A program made the translations under genes and the position numbers. The notes beneath the pieces are model-generated. The model made no database searches, was not told the origin of the DNA, and saw nothing but the letters and a program-made list of their open reading frames with translations. From the NCBI GenBank assembly GCA_041389885.1, contig JAWKRB010000014.1, forward strand, positions 148,136 to 212,135: a DNA stretch of 64,000 bases, read 5' to 3'. The DNA is from JAWKRB01 sp041389885. Lineage in GTDB: Bacteria; Myxococcota_A; Polyangia; Polyangiales; Ga0077539. Below, in pieces: positions 1 through 8,874 of the stretch. The stretch's first letter is position 1. Every line of letters begins with the position of its first letter.

Positions 1-1237
1 CGCGCAGCTGGTGAACACGGTGTGGGGCTCGCCGGTGACCTTCGGTCTCGGATTGAGCTTTCGCGCGGCGCCGGCCCTCGACATCGTCGCTGAGGCCTAT
101 GGGAGCACGGCCACCAACGACTTCTTCGGCGAGTTTCAGACGCCCGTCGAGGCCGTGTTGGGGCTCAAGGTGTTCGTGATTCAGAACTCGTACCTGCTGA
201 TCGGCGGCGGGCGTCGGCTCACCAATGGCGACGCGGGCGCCGACGTGCGCGCGTTCATCGGCTTTGTGTTCGAGCCCAGCATCGGCGATCGAGACGGCGA
301 CGGGTACCGCGACGACGTCGATCGTTGCCCCGACGAGCCAGAGGACTTCGACAACTTCGAGGACCAGGACGGCTGCCCCGAGCCCGACAACGACCAGGAC
401 GGGATCCTCGACGTCAACGACCACTGCCCGTTGACCCCAGAAGACCGCGACGGCGACGCCGACGACGACGGCTGCCCTGACCGGGACGTGGGAGACCGCG
501 ACGGCGACGGCATCCTCGACAGCGTCGACCAGTGCCCCGACAACCCGGAGGACCGCGACAACTTCGAGGACCAGGACGGCTGCCCTGAGCCCGACAACGA
601 CCGCGACGGGATCCTCGACCGCAACGACCTGTGCCCCAATGACCCCGAAGACCGCGACGGCTTCGAGGACGAGGAGGGATGCCCCGACCCGGACAACGAC
701 CACGACCGCATCCCCGACGTGCGCGACCGCTGCCCGCTGGAGCCGGAGACCTACAACGGCACCGAAGACGAAGACGGCTGCCCCGACCGGGGCGACGCGG
801 TGCTCGAAGAGAACAGCATCCGCATCCTGCAGGCGATCAACTTCGAGACCGACAGCGCGCAGATCATGACCGAGAGCATTCACATCGTGGAGGCGGTCGC
901 GGCGATCCTTCGGGCGAACCCGCAGATCCAGCTGCTGCAGGTGCAGGGGCACGCCGACGAGCGCGGCAACGACGAGCACAACCTGCAGCTCACGCGAGAC
1001 CGCGCCGCGTCGGTGGTGCGCGCGCTGCGAGAGCGCGGGGTCGAAGAGGAGCGGCTGCACTCCGCGGGCTACGGCGAGCGGTGCCCGCTGACGAACGGTC
1101 ACAACGAGGCCGCGTGGTCGCGCAACCGCAGGGTGGAATTCAGGATCCTTCGCACCGCCGCGGGGGTCACGCGCGAGCGCATCGTGTGCCCCGCGGGCGA
1201 GGCGTTGATGCCAGAAGAGGACCGTAATCTGCAGTGA
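1..1237 (+). CDS. OmpA-family outer-membrane protein with thrombospondin type 3 repeats (5' end cut by window)
   Basis: The reading frame is open at base 2 upstream of the first GTG at 11, so the N-terminal beta-barrel part is cut by the window edge. Residues from about 90 to 260 are Asp-rich repeats of the type DxDGDGxxDxxDxCPxxPE, which match calcium-binding thrombospondin type 3 repeats. Residues from about 270 to 390 form an OmpA C-terminal peptidoglycan-binding domain, with the NFETDSAQI start, the GHADERGNDEHN loop and the SRNRRVEFRI end. This layout is common in Myxococcota and is expected to link the outer membrane to the cell wall. Function beyond anchoring is not visible. Confidence 0.9.
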   Translation, partial: AQLVNTVWGSPVTFGLGLSFRAAPALDIVAEAYGSTATNDFFGEFQTPVEAVLGLKVFVIQNSYLLIGGGRRLTNGDAGADVRAFIGFVFEPSIGDRDGDGYRDDVDRCPDEPEDFDNFEDQDGCPEPDNDQDGILDVNDHCPLTPEDRDGDADDDGCPDRDVGDRDGDGILDSVDQCPDNPEDRDNFEDQDGCPEPDNDRDGILDRNDLCPNDPEDRDGFEDEEGCPDPDNDHDRIPDVRDRCPLEPETYNGTEDEDGCPDRGDAVLEENSIRILQAINFETDSAQIMTESIHIVEAVAAILRANPQIQLLQVQGHADERGNDEHNLQLTRDRAASVVRALRERGVEEERLHSAGYGERCPLTNGHNEAAWSRNRRVEFRILRTAAGVTRERIVCPAGEALMPEEDRNLQ

Positions 1238-1290
1238 TTCGATGACCGCGGGCGTCGCGGCGGAGATTTGTGTAGAGTCTCAGCCCCTTT

Positions 1291-1860
1291 ATGAGCACGC
1301 CGATCACCCTCGAAGACATCGCCGAGCGCTGGCTCACCACGCTCCAGCAAGACCTCAAGGACTTTCTGCACGTCGTCTGCGACGATCAGGACCTCCCGGA
1401 TGACCTCCGCACGACGGCCCACGCCGCCGTGCTGTACACCCTGGCGCCGGGCGACATCGTCCCCGACACGGCGGGCCCCCTGGGGTTCCTCGACGACGCG
1501 CTGGCCCTGCGGGTCGCCCTCGACCGCGTTCGCGCCGAGGCGCCTGAGCGCTTCGAGACGTACCGGGCGCGCGTGCCCGAGCTGATCGAGAGCTCCGAGG
1601 GCGACCTCGAGGCGTTTCGCGCGAGCCTGGAGGACCTCTACGAGCCCTTCTGCGAGCGCGTGCTCTCGTCCGAGCGCAACGAATTCAAGGGCAAGCGGGC
1701 GGTCGATCTGCTCGACGCCGACGGGGCGGCGTGGCTCAACGAGGAGATCACCCTCGCCGCGCTGGCCCTCGACTTCAAGCCCTCGGCGCTTCAGTCCGCC
1801 GTGCGCCGCGCCGAGAGCATCGTGCCCATGATCCGCGCTCGCCTCGCCCCGCGGCGCTGA
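1291..1860 (+). CDS. DUF1232/YkvA-like protein
   Basis: A 189-residue soluble-looking protein. Residues about 45-80 contain the string LYTLAPGDIVPDTAGPLGF followed by DDALAL, which resembles the DUF1232 (YkvA) signature, usually written as LYLLSPIDLIPD with a later DD. The remainder is acidic and helical and matches nothing I recognise. The gene follows the OmpA gene by 53 bases and converges with the membrane-protein gene downstream. The role of DUF1232 proteins is unclear. Confidence 0.75.
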   Translation: MSTPITLEDIAERWLTTLQQDLKDFLHVVCDDQDLPDDLRTTAHAAVLYTLAPGDIVPDTAGPLGFLDDALALRVALDRVRAEAPERFETYRARVPELIESSEGDLEAFRASLEDLYEPFCERVLSSERNEFKGKRAVDLLDADGAAWLNEEITLAALALDFKPSALQSAVRRAESIVPMIRARLAPRR

Positions 1861-1868
1861 CCGTCGGG

Positions 1869-3545
1869 TCAGAGCGGCGCAGAGAGCGTGGCCGTGTCTT
1901 CTGCGCCAAGCTGCGAGCGGGTCGCGGAGGTCGGCGCCGCGACGATCATCGAGGCGAGCTCGCGGCGGAGGGTGTCGACGAAGAGGTCGGCGTCCGCGCC
2001 GACGAGCTCGACCGCGAGGGAGACGCTCTCTCGCGCGTCGTCGCGGGTGAGTGCGCCGAGTCGCTTCGAGAGCGCGGCCAGGACGTCGGCGCCCTCGCTG
2101 TCTTGGGTCGCGCGCAGCACCGCGTAGGGACGAGGCTGCCAGGCGACCGCGCCGCGGCGCCACGCGCACCCCAGCTCGACGCTCGCGAGCCCTCGCACCA
2201 GCCGCCAGCCCGGGCGCGGTACCACGCGCGCCCGGAGCGAGCCGAGGGACCCGGGCGCGCCCCGCAGCCTCCACGCGAGCCGGGCGCGGCGGGTCGGCCC
2301 CACCGCGCGGGCGATCTCCATCGAGACCGCGCGCATCGCGGTGAAATCCGAGGGGCGCATCCGCAGGCGCATCGCCGCGATGCCGCCGCCGAGGAGCGCG
2401 AGGTCCACCGCGGCGAGGCCCGCGGCGAGGGAGGCGTGACGGAGGGCCCACGCGCCCACGGCCAGGGCCGCGACGACCGCCAGCGCTGTCGCGGCCACCG
2501 CGCCCCAGGGCAGGCGAGGCTCGAGGGCCGCGACCGCCCGACCCTCGAGCCAGCGGGCCTTGCCGCGGCTCGACGCGAGGGGCTCCTGCTGCCGCGTCGG
2601 GTGGCGCAGCGCGATCGCCAGCACCACCAGCAGCACGCTCGCCGGGAGCGCGCCCTGGACGCCGACCACCGCGAGGGGCTGAATCAGTCCGCCCACGACG
2701 AGGAGCAGCGCGGGGATCCACCGGGCGGCGCGCGCGAAGGGGAGCGCGGCCGGCCCCGCTCGACGAGAGACGGCCACCCCGAGCAGGAGAAAGACCGACG
2801 CCAGGCAGAGCCCGGCGAGGTGCGTCGAGCGCCTCGTGGCCGGCGCGAGGTGCGAAGGGCGCGGCCCGGTCGCCACGCGGCTCGCGAGCCACGGAAACGC
2901 GTGCGGGTCGACGGCGATGCGCGCGCTCCACCGCGTGCTCGGAGGGAGGTGCCGCCGGAGCGCGTGGACCACGTCGCGCGAGAGCTCCGTCGTGGTCTGG
3001 GCCTCGACGCCGGGGGTGTCGTCGCCGATCCACTGCGCGCGCCGAGCGCTCGCGGGCACGGTCACGCGGAGCTCGGCGGCCTCGAGGCCCCGCTCCCACG
3101 GCACCGTCGCGACCTCGATCACGGCGTCGGGACCCGCCCGCTGAATCGCGCCGGTCGCCCGCAGCGAGGTCGTGTAGCGGATCACGACGTCGACGGTGCC
3201 GCGGCGCACGCCGTTCGAGTCGCCGAGGCTGACCTCCATCCTCCCAGGCGCGATGGTGTTGGCGCGCAAGGGGATCGTCGCGTCGGCCCGCGTCGACGCG
3301 CTCGCCTCGATGAGGGTGAGGTCGGCGGGGAGCTCCGCGAGCTCGAACTGGTGCAGCCTGCCCGCGAGGACCCGCCAGCGGATGCGAAGGGTGACCTCGG
3401 CGCCGCCGTCAGGCCGCACGGCGACCTCGGTCACGAGCCCCGCGGGCCTGGCGTCGGTCCACGCGCCGGCCACGCCCCGCGCGAGGACGAGCGACGACAG
3501 GAGGAGCGCGGCGGCGGTGCGGCGTACGACGGTGGAGCGGTGCAC
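1869..3545 (-). CDS. Predicted secreted/membrane protein, unknown function
   Basis: I chose the GTG at 3545 because it opens a clear signal sequence (HRSTVVRRTAAALLLSSLVL ending AGA). The frame stays open further upstream but is unlike protein there. The first half (about 30-240) is a beta-rich extracytoplasmic region. It is followed by about six hydrophobic segments between residues 250 and 400, then a soluble tail of about 150 residues. The organisation recalls DUF2207-type membrane proteins, but I see no diagnostic motif. It is divergent from the gene at 3634 with 88 bases between, which must hold both promoters. Confidence 0.65.
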   Translation of the reverse strand: MHRSTVVRRTAAALLLSSLVLARGVAGAWTDARPAGLVTEVAVRPDGGAEVTLRIRWRVLAGRLHQFELAELPADLTLIEASASTRADATIPLRANTIAPGRMEVSLGDSNGVRRGTVDVVIRYTTSLRATGAIQRAGPDAVIEVATVPWERGLEAAELRVTVPASARRAQWIGDDTPGVEAQTTTELSRDVVHALRRHLPPSTRWSARIAVDPHAFPWLASRVATGPRPSHLAPATRRSTHLAGLCLASVFLLLGVAVSRRAGPAALPFARAARWIPALLLVVGGLIQPLAVVGVQGALPASVLLVVLAIALRHPTRQQEPLASSRGKARWLEGRAVAALEPRLPWGAVAATALAVVAALAVGAWALRHASLAAGLAAVDLALLGGGIAAMRLRMRPSDFTAMRAVSMEIARAVGPTRRARLAWRLRGAPGSLGSLRARVVPRPGWRLVRGLASVELGCAWRRGAVAWQPRPYAVLRATQDSEGADVLAALSKRLGALTRDDARESVSLAVELVGADADLFVDTLRRELASMIVAAPTSATRSQLGAEDTATLSAPL

Positions 3546-3633
3546 GGCGGGTCTCGGGCTGGTAGCACCGGGCCGGTCGCGGCATCGAGTTTTCGGCCAT
3601 CGACGGTCCCACTCGCTGTGGCAGAGTGCGCGC

Positions 3634-4185
3634 GTGAGCGCTTCGTACTGGCAGCACGCGGTGGTCGCGGCGAGCGCCCTGGCGGGCGAGACGTCCCGGG
3701 CCTTGCGAGGCGCGGTCGAGGTCGACGCGCGGCTCGAGGCGCGCTGGCGCCACGTCGAGTCGGCGGAGACCTCCGAGCTCCGCGCGCGCCGCGTGGTCGC
3801 CGAGAGGCTCCGCGCGGTGCGAGCGCGGCCGAGCGCCGAGGGCGCGACCCTGGGTGCGCGCGTGGTCGCGTCGTGGCTCCGCGCGTCGCCCCCAGAGACT
3901 CGCAGCGCCGTCGCGTCTTCGCTCACCGCGGTTGAGCTCGACGCGGTGCGACGGGAGGCCGACGCGCCGCTCGACCTCGCCCGCGCGCTCCGCTGGGTCG
4001 ACTTCGCGGTGCGCGTGCTGGGCCGGGCTCCCTCGCCGTCGTGCCTGGGCGAGCTCTTCTCCGAGCTCGCGGGTCGCGCGCCGGCCTCGAGCGTCGATGC
4101 GCTCCGGGTCGAGCGTTCTCTGCGGGTGCATGGCCGTATCACCGAGGCCAGGGCCGACGCGCGCGGGGCGCTGGGTGGCGACTGA
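3634..4185 (+). CDS. Hypothetical helical protein, partner of the FliH/SctL-like gene
   Basis: A 183-residue Ala/Arg/Glu-rich, probably all-helical protein read from GTG at 3634. I do not recognise a family. It ends with TGA one base before the ATG of the next gene, so the two are surely co-translated. Because the next protein resembles the FliH/SctL stator, this one could be an accessory component in the same complex (for instance a SctK-like protein), but the sequence itself does not show that. Confidence 0.6.
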   Translation: MSASYWQHAVVAASALAGETSRALRGAVEVDARLEARWRHVESAETSELRARRVVAERLRAVRARPSAEGATLGARVVASWLRASPPETRSAVASSLTAVELDAVRREADAPLDLARALRWVDFAVRVLGRAPSPSCLGELFSELAGRAPASSVDALRVERSLRVHGRITEARADARGALGGD

Positions 4186-4186
4186 G

Positions 4187-4633
4187 ATGTCGGGCGCGGG
4201 CGGGCTTCGAAGGCTGGTCGGGAGCGCGCCGTGGCGCCCGCTCGCCACCCCAGACGAGCGGCTCACGGAGGGGTGGCTCGCCCTGGAGGCGGAGCGCGGG
4301 GCGCTCCGCGCACAAGCCGTCGAGACGGCCTTCGCCCTGGCCGAGCGCGTGCTGAGAGAGCGGGCGTCGCGCGACGCAGGCGTGGCGGCCGACGCGCTGC
4401 GGCTCGCGCTCGAGGAGATGGGCCTGGAGCCCGCGCTGCGGGTTCGTGCGCACCCGAGCGACCTCCCCGCGTGCGCGGCGCTCCTGCGGCCCTACGGCGA
4501 CCGCGTCGCGCTGTCTGGCGACGACGCGGTGGGGCAGGGGGGCGTGATCGTCGAGGGCGCCTCGGGGCGCGTCGACGCGCGGCTCTCGGTGCGCCTCGCC
4601 CGCCTGCGCGCGCGGCTCGGGGGGGCCCCGTGA
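4187..4633 (+). CDS. FliH/SctL-like protein (possible secretion-ATPase stator)
   Basis: 148 residues from ATG 4187. The N-terminal half is an extended Glu/Arg/Ala helix. The C-terminal half has the FliH/SctL/V-ATPase-E style pattern: an LRVRAHPSDL strand, then GDDAVGQGGVIVEGASGRVD and a final Arg-rich helix. In the known families this segment contacts the secretion ATPase. No flagellar or type III genes are visible nearby, and the gene is followed with a GTGA overlap by an M50 protease. The assignment rests on pattern similarity only. A generic coiled-coil protein is the alternative. Confidence 0.5.
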   Translation: MSGAGGLRRLVGSAPWRPLATPDERLTEGWLALEAERGALRAQAVETAFALAERVLRERASRDAGVAADALRLALEEMGLEPALRVRAHPSDLPACAALLRPYGDRVALSGDDAVGQGGVIVEGASGRVDARLSVRLARLRARLGGAP

Positions 4634-5625
4634 GCGACGAGGCTGACTCCTCCGAGGACCTCCGGGCGCCCGCGGGCGACCGGCGCGGCCTCGCGCTGCT
4701 GCTCTTTCTCGGGACCTGCCTCAGCACGCTCTACGTCGGCGCCTCGCAGGTGGGTGGGCGGGATCCCCTCGATCACCTCGCGGGCGCGCGAGGCGCCGCG
4801 AGCGCCCTCCCGGCGCTCTGGGAATTCGCCCGCGCGCTCTCCCGGGGCTGGGTGTTCGCCGCGCCGCTCATGGCGATCCTCCTCTGCCACGAGTTCGCGC
4901 ACTGGTTCGCGATGCGCCACCACCGGATCCCGTCGACGCTGCCGCTCTTCATCCCGTTTCCGAACGTGTTCGGCACGATGGGGGCGGTCATCGCGATGCG
5001 CGACGGGGTGCGCTCCCGCGACGCCCTCGTCGACGTGGGCGCCTCGGGGCCCCTGGCGGGGCTCGTGGTGGCGATCGGGGTCACGGCGCTGGGTTTGTCT
5101 CGCTCGACCATCGAGCCCGTCGCCGGGCGCACCGACGTGTTCGTCGAGGGCGACTCGCTGCTCTACCTCGCCCTGAAGCGCCTGGTGTGCGGGCCGATCC
5201 CTCCGGGACACGACGTCTGGCTGCACCCCATCGCGTTCGCGGGTTGGGTGGGGCTGTTCATGACGATGATGAACCTGCTGCCCATCGGCCAGCTCGACGG
5301 GGGGCACGTCGCCTACGCGATCTTCGGGCCGCGGTACGACCGCTGGTCGTCGCGGGTGGTGCGCGCGGTGGCGCTCTGGGCCGCGGGGCTGGCGGGCTAC
5401 CTCGCGCTCACCACGCCGCGCGCGCGCTGGAGCTCCGAGCTCTTTACGCCCGCGACGGTGTGGGCCCTGTGGTCGCTCGTGACCTGGATGGTGCTGCGGT
5501 CCAGCGGCGGGCGGCACCCGCCCACCGAGGACGAGACCCTGAGTCCCTCGCGCCGCGCCGTCGGTTGGTTCACCCTGGCGCTCTTCGTGGCGCTCTTCAT
5601 GCCGCTGCCCGTGCAGCTACACTGA
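4630..5625 (+). CDS. Site-2 protease family (M50) zinc metalloprotease
   Basis: 331 residues. The GTG start overlaps the upstream stop (GTGA). HEFAH at residues 87-91 is the zinc-binding HExxH motif inside a membrane segment, and NLLPIGQLDGG near residue 220 supplies the third ligand motif usually written NxxPxxxLDGG. At least six hydrophobic segments fit an intramembrane protease. Family members cleave transmembrane anti-sigma factors or other membrane substrates. The substrate here is unknown. The 3' end overlaps the end of the convergent Fur-family gene by nine bases. Confidence 0.9.
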   Translation: MSDEADSSEDLRAPAGDRRGLALLLFLGTCLSTLYVGASQVGGRDPLDHLAGARGAASALPALWEFARALSRGWVFAAPLMAILLCHEFAHWFAMRHHRIPSTLPLFIPFPNVFGTMGAVIAMRDGVRSRDALVDVGASGPLAGLVVAIGVTALGLSRSTIEPVAGRTDVFVEGDSLLYLALKRLVCGPIPPGHDVWLHPIAFAGWVGLFMTMMNLLPIGQLDGGHVAYAIFGPRYDRWSSRVVRAVALWAAGLAGYLALTTPRARWSSELFTPATVWALWSLVTWMVLRSSGGRHPPTEDETLSPSRRAVGWFTLALFVALFMPLPVQLH

Positions 5626-6105
5626 GGTCGCCGCGCGCCGCGCGCCGCGCTTCTGGCAGGCCGGACAGGTCCCGTAGAGCTCGTGGCGGTGCTCCCTCAG
5701 GATGAAGCCGTGCTCAAGCGCCACGCGCTTCTGGTGCTGCTCGATGTCGTCGTCCTCGAACTCGACGATCACGCTGCACGACGTGCAGATGAGGTGATCG
5801 TGGTGCTCGTCAGAGACCAGCTCGAACCGCGTGGCGCCGCCCTCGAAGCGACGCTCGGCGACGATGCCGCTCTCCTGAAACACGCGCAGGGTTCGGTAGA
5901 CCGTGGCGGCGCCGATGCGAGGGTCGCGCTCGCGCACCTCTCGAAGCAGCTCGTCGGCGGTCACGTGGCGCTGCACGTCGGCGAGGGTGTCGAGGATCAG
6001 CTCGCGCCGCGACGAGGTCTTGAGCTTGTTCTTCGCGACGTGCTCGCGCAGCCGCAGCCTCAGCGCGTCGAGCGCGGGGCGGTGCATCTCGGCCTGGGGT
6101 GGCAT
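5617..6105 (-). CDS. Fur-family metal-responsive transcriptional repressor
   Basis: 162 residues from the ATG at 6105. A second in-frame ATG lies at 6087, so the true start may be six codons later. The N-terminal winged helix includes SRRELILDTL and AATVYRTLRVFQESG, typical of Fur DNA-recognition helices. The dimer domain has the HHDHLICTSC metal site and a structural zinc pair CTSC / CPAC near the C-terminus. Which metal or peroxide signal it senses (Fur, Zur, PerR) cannot be decided from sequence alone. No iron uptake gene is adjacent. Confidence 0.9.
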   Translation of the reverse strand: MPPQAEMHRPALDALRLRLREHVAKNKLKTSSRRELILDTLADVQRHVTADELLREVRERDPRIGAATVYRTLRVFQESGIVAERRFEGGATRFELVSDEHHDHLICTSCSVIVEFEDDDIEQHQKRVALEHGFILREHRHELYGTCPACQKRGARRAATSV

Positions 6106-6136
6106 CGACAGAACCTCGTCTGAAGGTCCCGTCGCG

Positions 6137-7081
6137 TCAAGCGTCGGGCGCAGATCGTGCGGCGTCGGCTGGAGGCGTACCTGCGTCGTCGGGGGGCGGA
6201 TCGGGCGCGTGCTGGATGCCGAGCGGGCGCACCCCGGCGACGGTGCGCACCGCGTTGGCGACGCTGCAGTCATGCTGGCTCAGCCCTGGCGTGGGCATGC
6301 GTCCGACGGGCCGGGGAGAGCCGTGGATCTGGAACGGAATGAACACCAGGTCGTCGCCGAGGCCTCGCGCGCGCAGCAGGGGGCGGCCCGACTGAAGGTC
6401 GAACACGAGCACCCGCGTCGCGCCCTGCACCGAGGCTCGACCCTCGTCGACGCCGAGGATGAAGTAGCGGCGACGGCCCGCGTCGACCAGCGCCGCGGTG
6501 TCGCGACGGAGCCGAAACAGCAGGTCCTCTCGCAGCGCGTGGAGGCGGGTCGCGTCGTCAGACTCGCGCACGGCCTGCACGAAGCTGGGGAGCAGGAACT
6601 CTCCCTTCTCGAGGACCTCGCGGGCGAAGGTCACCTCGAGCCCGAGGCAGGGCGTCAGCTGGTCGGGGTAGCGGTGTCGCAGCGAGCGAAGCGCCGTGGC
6701 CTCGTCGTGCACCTCGTGGACGCGCACGCGGCCGTAGAGGGCCCTGTCGGCGACGAAGGCGTCCCACGAGAACGCCGGGTCGCGCAGGTCGCCGGCGTAG
6801 GCGCCGACGCCCTCGGCGGTCCACCGCAGCACGCGCTCGCGCATCTGGAGGTAGGCTGGCGCGATCGACGCGGTGAGCGTCGCGTGCTCTTGCAGCAGCC
6901 GATCGCGGCGACGGTTCGCCTCGGCCTGCTTGCGCTGCGTCCAGACGATGGGAAAGCCCACGACCACGACGAGGAGGGGCACCCAGAAGCGCCAGTTGAC
7001 GCGCGGGGCGAAGGGCTGGTCGCCCTTGGGGGCCAGGCCCCTCGCGGGGGGGAGATCGTCGGGGGGGTCAGACGGAGACAT
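6137..7081 (-). CDS. Membrane-anchored hypothetical protein at the end of a TolQ-R-R operon
   Basis: 314 residues. It has a short Pro-rich cytoplasmic N-terminus, one membrane helix at about residues 30-48 (WRFWVPLLVVVVGFPIVW), then a periplasmic domain that starts with a coiled helix and ends in a Pro/Asp/Ala-rich tail. No family recognised. It begins 27 bases after the second TolR-like gene, so it is probably the last gene of that operon and may be a periplasmic accessory of the proton-driven complex. Confidence 0.7.
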   Translation of the reverse strand: MSPSDPPDDLPPARGLAPKGDQPFAPRVNWRFWVPLLVVVVGFPIVWTQRKQAEANRRRDRLLQEHATLTASIAPAYLQMRERVLRWTAEGVGAYAGDLRDPAFSWDAFVADRALYGRVRVHEVHDEATALRSLRHRYPDQLTPCLGLEVTFAREVLEKGEFLLPSFVQAVRESDDATRLHALREDLLFRLRRDTAALVDAGRRRYFILGVDEGRASVQGATRVLVFDLQSGRPLLRARGLGDDLVFIPFQIHGSPRPVGRMPTPGLSQHDCSVANAVRTVAGVRPLGIQHAPDPPPDDAGTPPADAARSAPDA

Positions 7082-7108
7082 CCGATGACCGGGGGGCGTC
7101 GCGTCGGA

Positions 7109-7651
7109 TCACGACGTGGGCGTGTTCGCGTTGCCCTTGGTGACCGCGAAGTTCAGGCGGACAAAGCCCGCGGCGGCGCAGGTGCGCGCGACGTTCTTGA
7201 TGACCTGCCAGTCGACGCGCCGGTCGATCTGAAAGACGATGTCGCCCTCGAACTGCTGGTTGGGGTGCAGTGCGGGGAAGTCGCGCCGCGCCTGCTCCAG
7301 GCGCTCGAAGAGGCGGTCGATGCGGTCGGTGGACGTGCGCACCTCGCCGGGGGTGGCGATGCGCTGACCGTCGAGCAGGACGTTCTGGTCGGAGATCGAG
7401 ACGATCGGCGCGGAGCGGAGGTTGTCCGCGTGACCGACCTCGGGGATCTCAAGGTTCGCGCTCGACTGCACCTGCTGCTGCGACCCGAACTGGGACAGCA
7501 GGAACACCACGGTGATGACCAGGTAGTCGATCATCGAGGTGAGGTTGAGGTCGGCGTTGACGGTCTTGTGCCCTCCGCCCGCCACGCGCTTCTGAACGAA
7601 CTTCAGCGGTACGTGGTGGAGGAGTCGCTTGCCTGGCTTCGCTACGGGCAT
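7109..7651 (-). CDS. TolR/ExbD-like proton-channel subunit (second R of operon A)
   Basis: 180 residues with a single N-terminal transmembrane helix that carries the conserved acidic residue (SMIDYLVITVVFLL), followed by a periplasmic domain. In TolR, ExbD and AglQ/AglS this Asp is the proton-carrying residue that works with the TolQ-like subunit. The gene follows another TolR-like gene by 24 bases, giving the order Q-R-R seen in the Agl gliding motor. It could equally serve TonB- or Tol-type energy transduction. Confidence 0.88.
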   Translation of the reverse strand: MPVAKPGKRLLHHVPLKFVQKRVAGGGHKTVNADLNLTSMIDYLVITVVFLLSQFGSQQQVQSSANLEIPEVGHADNLRSAPIVSISDQNVLLDGQRIATPGEVRTSTDRIDRLFERLEQARRDFPALHPNQQFEGDIVFQIDRRVDWQVIKNVARTCAAAGFVRLNFAVTKGNANTPTS

Positions 7652-7675
7652 GGGTGAACCTTCGACGGGGGGAAG

Positions 7676-8146
7676 TCAGAGGAAGCGGATCGTGAGCTCA
7701 TTGCGCGTCGGGCTGCCGTAGACCGAGTAGACCCGGTCCATCACGCGGATGATCTCGTCGTAGTGCACCACCGAGTCGGGCTGGAGCCAGACCTCACGGT
7801 TCTGCTGGTTGGTCTGCAGGCGCTGGCGCAGCACGTTGACGAGCTCGTCGAAGCGCTGCTCGCCCTGCAGGTCGCGCATGTCGGCGGCCGAGGTGCCGAC
7901 CCGCAGACCGCTCTGCTGGATCTGAATCTTCAGCTGCTCCTGCGGCGTCGGCGGGGTGTCTGAGGGCTGCGAGGGCGCGCCCCGCGGCTGCTGCGCCTCC
8001 ACCGCGCCGGTCTGCACCCACACCGCGGTCATGAGAAGAAACGCGATGCACGACACCAGAAGGTCGATCATCGGGACCATGTTGATGTTGGAGTCGACGG
8101 CCTTCTTGCCGCCTCCTCCTCCACCTTCGACCGATACGCCACCCAT
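7676..8146 (-). CDS. TolR/ExbD-like proton-channel subunit (first R of operon A)
   Basis: 156 residues. A glycine-rich start is followed by DSNINMVPMIDLLVSCIAFL, the ExbD/TolR transmembrane helix with its essential Asp. The periplasmic part is a compact ExbD fold ending VYSVYGSPTRNELTIRFL. It lies 50 bases after the TolQ-like gene and 24 bases before the next TolR-like gene. Two different R subunits for one Q subunit suggest a hetero-dimeric R pair, as reported for AglQ/AglS. Confidence 0.9.
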   Translation of the reverse strand: MGGVSVEGGGGGGKKAVDSNINMVPMIDLLVSCIAFLLMTAVWVQTGAVEAQQPRGAPSQPSDTPPTPQEQLKIQIQQSGLRVGTSAADMRDLQGEQRFDELVNVLRQRLQTNQQNREVWLQPDSVVHYDEIIRVMDRVYSVYGSPTRNELTIRFL

Positions 8147-8196
8147 CGCGCGCTCCTGTTCCTGCTACCCGATCAGCCTGCGAGGGACAGAGCCTC

Positions 8197-8874
8197 TCAG
8201 GCCGCGTCCTTGGCGCCGCCCAGGTTGATCTTGGAGCGGTTGTTGGTGACGAGGTTGAGCACCTGCACGGTGGCCTCGTTGATGTCGTCGACCAGCGCCT
8301 GGGTCTTGCCGTTCAGGAGGGCGAAGAAGATCAGGCCGAGGATCGCCGCGATGAGGCCGAACGCGGTGCAGTTCATGGCCTCGGAGATGCCGCCGGCCAG
8401 GAGCTCCGCCTTGCGGGCCGGGTCGATGGAGGGGCCGCCCTCGCCGTGACCGCCCACCGCGCCGAAGGCGTTGATGAGGCCGGTGATGGTGCCGAGGAGG
8501 CCCGAGAGCATCGCGAGGTTCGCGAGCAGCGAGAGGTACGCGGTGCGGTGCTCGATCTTCGGGAGCTCGCGGAGCGCCGACTCGTCCATCGCGGCCTGGA
8601 CCTCGGCGTCGGGGCGGTTGACCTTCATCAGGCCAGCCTTGACGATGCGCGCGAGGGGGGCGTTGGCGCTGGAGCAGAGCTTGATCGCCCGCCCGACGTC
8701 ACCCGCGAGGATGCACTTCTGGATGTTCGACAGGAACGCGTCCTTGTTGATCGAGGACTGGAACAGATACATCGCCCGCTCGATCGTGATGGCGAACACG
8801 AAAAGCAGCCACAACACGATGGGCCACATGCCCCAGCCGCCTTCGTTGAAGTGCGTCTTCAGACTCTGCAACAT
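8197..8874 (-). CDS. TolQ/ExbB/MotA-family proton-channel subunit (operon A)
   Basis: 225 residues with three hydrophobic segments. The first is at about residues 15-35 (WPIVLWLLFVFAITIERAM). The other two follow in the LANLAMLSGLLGTITGLINAF and MNCTAFGLIAAILGLIFFALL regions, which are the ExbB/TolQ signature. The cytoplasmic loop between segments 1 and 2 is of normal length. It is the first gene of the minus-strand operon and is transcribed away from a 600-base divergent control region shared with a second Q-R-R operon. Confidence 0.92.
   Translation of the reverse strand: MLQSLKTHFNEGGWGMWPIVLWLLFVFAITIERAMYLFQSSINKDAFLSNIQKCILAGDVGRAIKLCSSANAPLARIVKAGLMKVNRPDAEVQAAMDESALRELPKIEHRTAYLSLLANLAMLSGLLGTITGLINAFGAVGGHGEGGPSIDPARKAELLAGGISEAMNCTAFGLIAAILGLIFFALLNGKTQALVDDINEATVQVLNLVTNNRSKINLGGAKDAA

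Noticed and set aside
1099..3099. Long antisense frames over the OmpA and membrane-protein genes (and similar ones throughout, e.g. 35283-39305)
   Set aside because: Very high GC gives long open frames on the opposite strand. These are Arg/Ala/Pro-rich, lack ribosome sites and cover well-recognised genes.
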